Source: Sulfurovum sp. (GTDB lineage: Bacteria > Campylobacterota > Campylobacteria > Campylobacterales > Sulfurovaceae). Taken from it: DNA of 6,754 nucleotides. Below, piece by piece: positions 5,749 to 6,754 of this stretch. The position numbers and the translations under genes were made by a program. The DNA is taken from contig JAGGRU010000096.1 in the NCBI GenBank assembly GCA_021159425.1, positions 1 to 6,754 of the forward strand, written 5' to 3'. The notes beneath the pieces were generated by a model that did not search any database, was not told the origin of the DNA, and saw only the letters and a program-made list of their open reading frames with translations. Each line of letters opens with the position of its first letter. The first letter of the stretch is position 1.

Positions 5749-6754
5749 ATGATTCGATTTAATTTTAAAAATATTACTATACTTTCCCTCATTTTTTTTA
5801 GCTTTCTTTTTTTACGAAGAGGAATGCAATTACTGCATCCAGATATTTGGAACGAAGATGGCTACTTTAATATGGGTTCCTTTATACTGAGTGGTTGGCA
5901 CAATTTATATGAACCTACACAAGGGTACCTGGTTCTCATCCCAAAGCTAATTACTGATATCTCAATGAGTATCTCATTCATCTATTACCCTGAAGTCAGT
6001 ACTTATCTAACATGGCTTTTTACAATAGTACTTGCATTAATGGTTGTATATGCACCTACAATGTTGAAATACCCTGTTTTAGCGGCGATATTCATTTTTC
6101 TTATTCCAACTAATGCAGAAGTATTTGGATTGCCTCTTTTTACTTTATGGTTTAGTGCGATCTTTCTTTTTCTTGCCGCCCTTTGGAAACCTGGAGAAAA
6201 ACAAATAATGAAAAACACTTTATTGGTACTTGCTGGTTTCTCGTCTCCAACCATCGTAATTATGATACCTGTTCAAATATATCGTATGCTTATGCTAGCA
6301 AATAAAAAAGAAGAATTACTTACCCTGCTACTTACTATTGTGATTGCTGCTATACAGTTAAGTTTTATTTTCTCTAGAACTGTTGTTGGAGATCCCATTC
6401 AACCAGATTTTGCATTTCTGCAAAACATTATTCATAAGTTTTTTGCATTTTATTATTTAGGTGCATTTGATGTGGGCACAATAATACTTTGGATTGGTGG
6501 TATATATCTTATTGTCTTGATGCTTACCTATTTTCTACAAAATAGAAAAGATGTCTATTTCCAAATATTGGTTTATTTACTTTTTGCAACTATTGCATTA
6601 TCTGTTTCCAGGTTCAATCCAATGTATATCAATCCAATTTTTGGTGGAGGAGCCAGATATTTCTTTCTGCCTTATATTTTACTGTCCTGGACACTTATCT
6701 ATATGTTGGCAAAAAACAAGTGGTACGAAATGGCGATCTTGCCCATATTGATAC
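5749..6754 (+). CDS. Polytopic membrane protein, candidate GT-C-type glycosyltransferase, 3' end outside window
   Basis: The frame from ATG at 5749 stays open for 335 codons to the window edge, with AAGGTG (5739-5744) just upstream. I do not recognise a named gene. The protein has a short N-terminal tail, a first hydrophobic helix (about 9-22), then a loop with HPDIWNEDGYFNMG (30-43) and GYLVLIPKL (59-67). About seven more hydrophobic segments follow, and a late motif FGGGARYFFLPYILL (298-312) stands out. An acidic pair (Glu36-Asp37) in the first external loop, followed by many helices, is the hallmark of GT-C glycosyltransferases, which use polyprenyl-phosphate sugars as donors. The EDG plus GYLxLIPKL pairing also resembles uncharacterised bacterial membrane proteins I recall near surface-polysaccharide genes. 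An O-antigen polymerase or other transporter-like protein is the alternative. Its DNA looks more A/T-rich than thrS-infC, which may hint at transfer. Membrane localisation is firm, the transferase role is inference. Confidence 0.7.
   Translation, partial: MIRFNFKNITILSLIFFSFLFLRRGMQLLHPDIWNEDGYFNMGSFILSGWHNLYEPTQGYLVLIPKLITDISMSISFIYYPEVSTYLTWLFTIVLALMVVYAPTMLKYPVLAAIFIFLIPTNAEVFGLPLFTLWFSAIFLFLAALWKPGEKQIMKNTLLVLAGFSSPTIVIMIPVQIYRMLMLANKKEELLTLLLTIVIAAIQLSFIFSRTVVGDPIQPDFAFLQNIIHKFFAFYYLGAFDVGTIILWIGGIYLIVLMLTYFLQNRKDVYFQILVYLLFATIALSVSRFNPMYINPIFGGGARYFFLPYILLSWTLIYMLAKNKWYEMAILPILI

Noticed and set aside
6003..6751. Open frames 6003-6254 (minus) and 6551-6751 (plus) at the right end
   Set aside because: Both overlap the longer frame from 5749, which has a promoter, a ribosome-binding site and coherent membrane-protein features.
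1..6754. CRISPR arrays, tRNA or rRNA genes, insertion sequences
   Set aside because: No regularly spaced direct repeats, cloverleaf-like sequence or transposase-like coding region was seen. The tRNA-like loop at 3205-3223 is only a single short hairpin.

Overview
The window looks like a chromosomal segment of a Campylobacterota (epsilonproteobacterial) genome, probably a free-living Sulfurovum- or Sulfurimonas-like organism. The grounds are the ThrRS, which has the short, TGS-poor N-terminus and the sequence style I associate with Helicobacter-type ThrRS, the thrS-infC gene pair, bare TATAAT -10 boxes in A/T-rich surroundings, and frequent TTG starts. The genus is inference.

Left half (1-3095, minus strand): a tight four-gene operon reading leftwards and running off the window edge. 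In transcription order it encodes a UbiA-superfamily polyprenyl-phosphate phosphoribosyltransferase (DPPR synthase type), a small GtrA-family membrane protein, a DprE1-type FAD oxidoreductase and a DprE2-type short-chain dehydrogenase (3' end cut off). These are homologues of the mycobacterial enzymes that make the D-arabinofuranose donor polyprenyl-phosphoryl-arabinose. PRPP is joined to polyprenyl phosphate, then after dephosphorylation the ribose 2'-OH is oxidised by DprE1 and reduced with inverted configuration by DprE2. GtrA may help move or organise the lipid-linked sugar. The module suggests a surface arabinan or arabinosylated glycoconjugate in a Gram-negative epsilonproteobacterium.

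Middle (3096-3240): a compact divergent promoter region serving the operon on the left and thrS on the right. The thrS leader contains a small hairpin with a 7-nt loop that reads as a threonine anticodon loop (U33, then UGU). This may be a translational operator that mimics tRNA-Thr.

Right half (3241-6754, plus strand): thrS (threonyl-tRNA synthetase) and infC (IF3) overlap by TTGA and are co-transcribed. rpmI-rplT do not follow. Instead there is a 145-bp gap carrying three inverted repeats and a TATAAT promoter, then an open frame of at least 335 codons from 5749 to the window edge. It encodes a polytopic membrane protein with a GT-C-like acidic loop (ED) and is a candidate lipid-sugar-dependent glycosyltransferase. 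A functional link between it and the arabinose-donor operon is attractive but unproven.
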